A stretch of DNA of 64,000 nt from Terriglobales bacterium. Lineage in GTDB: Bacteria > Acidobacteriota > Terriglobia > Terriglobales > Acidobacteriaceae. The position numbers and the translations under genes were made by a program. The stretch spans positions 1 through 64,000 of the forward strand of contig DASRFG010000030.1 in NCBI GenBank assembly GCA_035651655.1, read 5' to 3'. Positions 63,689-64,000 of this stretch are shown here, piece by piece (within the stretch, counting starts at the first letter, position 1; the number at the start of each line of letters is the position of its first letter). Under the pieces are notes generated by a model, which was given only the letters and a program-made list of their open reading frames with translations, was not told the DNA's origin and did not search any database.

Positions 63689-64000
63689 ATGGGCCAAGCG
63701 CCGCCCGTCGTGCTCAGCATCGCTGGCTTTGATCCTTCTGCGGGAGCGGGCATCACGGCAGACATCAAGACCATAGCCGCCCACGGCTGCTATGGAGTCT
63801 CCTGTATAACTGCGCTCACCGTGCAGTCCACCGCTGGAGTTCGCAGGGTGGAGCCCCTGCCTGCAGGCCTGGTGACCAGTACTCTGAACGAGTTGGCTGC
63901 CGACTTCGAGATTGCCGCGGTCAAGATTGGAATGTTGGGCTCGGCGGAAGTGGTAATAGCGACGGCCGAGTTTCTGGAAAAATACCGGCCGCCAAGCGTG
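63689..64000 (+). CDS. thiD: Hydroxymethylpyrimidine (phospho)kinase, N-terminal part
   Basis: The first 104 residues of a ThiD kinase, cut by the window end. MGQAPPVVLSIAGFDPSAGAGITADIKTIAAHGCYGVSCITALTVQST is the family start, with the GFDPSAGAG substrate loop. Phosphorylates HMP and HMP-P in thiamine synthesis, downstream of ThiC. It is far from thiC in this window. Confidence 0.93.
   Translation, partial: MGQAPPVVLSIAGFDPSAGAGITADIKTIAAHGCYGVSCITALTVQSTAGVRRVEPLPAGLVTSTLNELAADFEIAAVKIGMLGSAEVVIATAEFLEKYRPPSV

Overview
The window reads as a chromosomal segment of a GC-rich, aerobic or facultative heterotroph, most likely an Acidobacteriota (Terriglobia-like) genome. This is an inference from three things: the gene content (split methylmalonyl-CoA mutase, a FadN-FadA-FadE beta-oxidation set, System I cytochrome c maturation with a Cys-type CcmE, DpsL thioferritin, several sigma-54 activators), densely packed short operons, and dispersed repeats of kinds I associate with that group. 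There is no prophage, CRISPR array, rRNA or tRNA that I can support.

Layout. 1-5.6 kb: 3' end of aspS, then mutL, an AlkZ-related protein and cmk. 5.7-9.4 kb (minus): a four-gene translationally overlapping unit of ECF sigma factor, anti-sigma factor, B-box/multi-TM protein and LiaF/DUF4097-type protein. 9.7-14.7 kb: a secreted Ig-like/beta-propeller protein, a secreted pilin-like/cupredoxin fusion and glgC. 14.8-17.8 kb: small proteins, the catalytic subunit of methylmalonyl-CoA mutase, and a 57-59 residue protein with 11 cysteines. 18.0-22.6 kb: glycine cleavage genes gcvT-gcvH-gcvPA-gcvPB. 22.7-29.6 kb (minus): a DUF2911 protein and fadN-fadA-fadE, in which a GxxExxY (PD-(D/E)XK-type) gene sits between inverted copies of a dispersed CACAGAGG repeat. 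29.6-35.3 kb: VIT1/CCC1-type transporter, Nudix hydrolase, patatin, GAF protein and M1 aminopeptidase. 35.4-39.6 kb: an oxidative-stress island with DpsL, a [2Fe-2S] ferredoxin and a GT39-like membrane protein diverging from oxyR and a 1-Cys peroxiredoxin, with an OxyR-type operator between them. 39.6-45 kb: M28 peptidase, a coiled-coil membrane protein and thiC. 45-47.8 kb: ccmE-ccmA-ccmB-ccmC-ccmD. 47.9-53.5 kb: PilZ proteins, a sensorless histidine kinase, an NtrC-type regulator and a receiver-less sigma-54 activator. 53.6-57.3 kb: korA-korB (2-oxoacid:ferredoxin oxidoreductase) split by 36-bp tandem repeats, then a small zinc-ribbon protein. 57.4-64 kb: MFS transporter, a 48/49-bp palindromic repeat array, S9 peptidase, a transposase scar, an ABM monooxygenase, pyrF, rlpA and the 5' end of thiD.

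How the parts fit. Central carbon metabolism dominates: fatty acid beta-oxidation yields acetyl-CoA and propionyl-CoA, methylmalonyl-CoA mutase handles the latter, KorAB links the TCA cycle to ferredoxin, and glycine cleavage supplies C1 units. The oxidative-stress island and the c-type cytochrome maturation genes suit an oxygen-respiring lifestyle.

The most interesting non-standard structure is the repeat landscape: at least four families of short palindromic or inverted repeats occupy operon gaps. One of them flanks a nuclease-family gene in a way that suggests a small mobile element with solo, MITE-like derivatives nearby.
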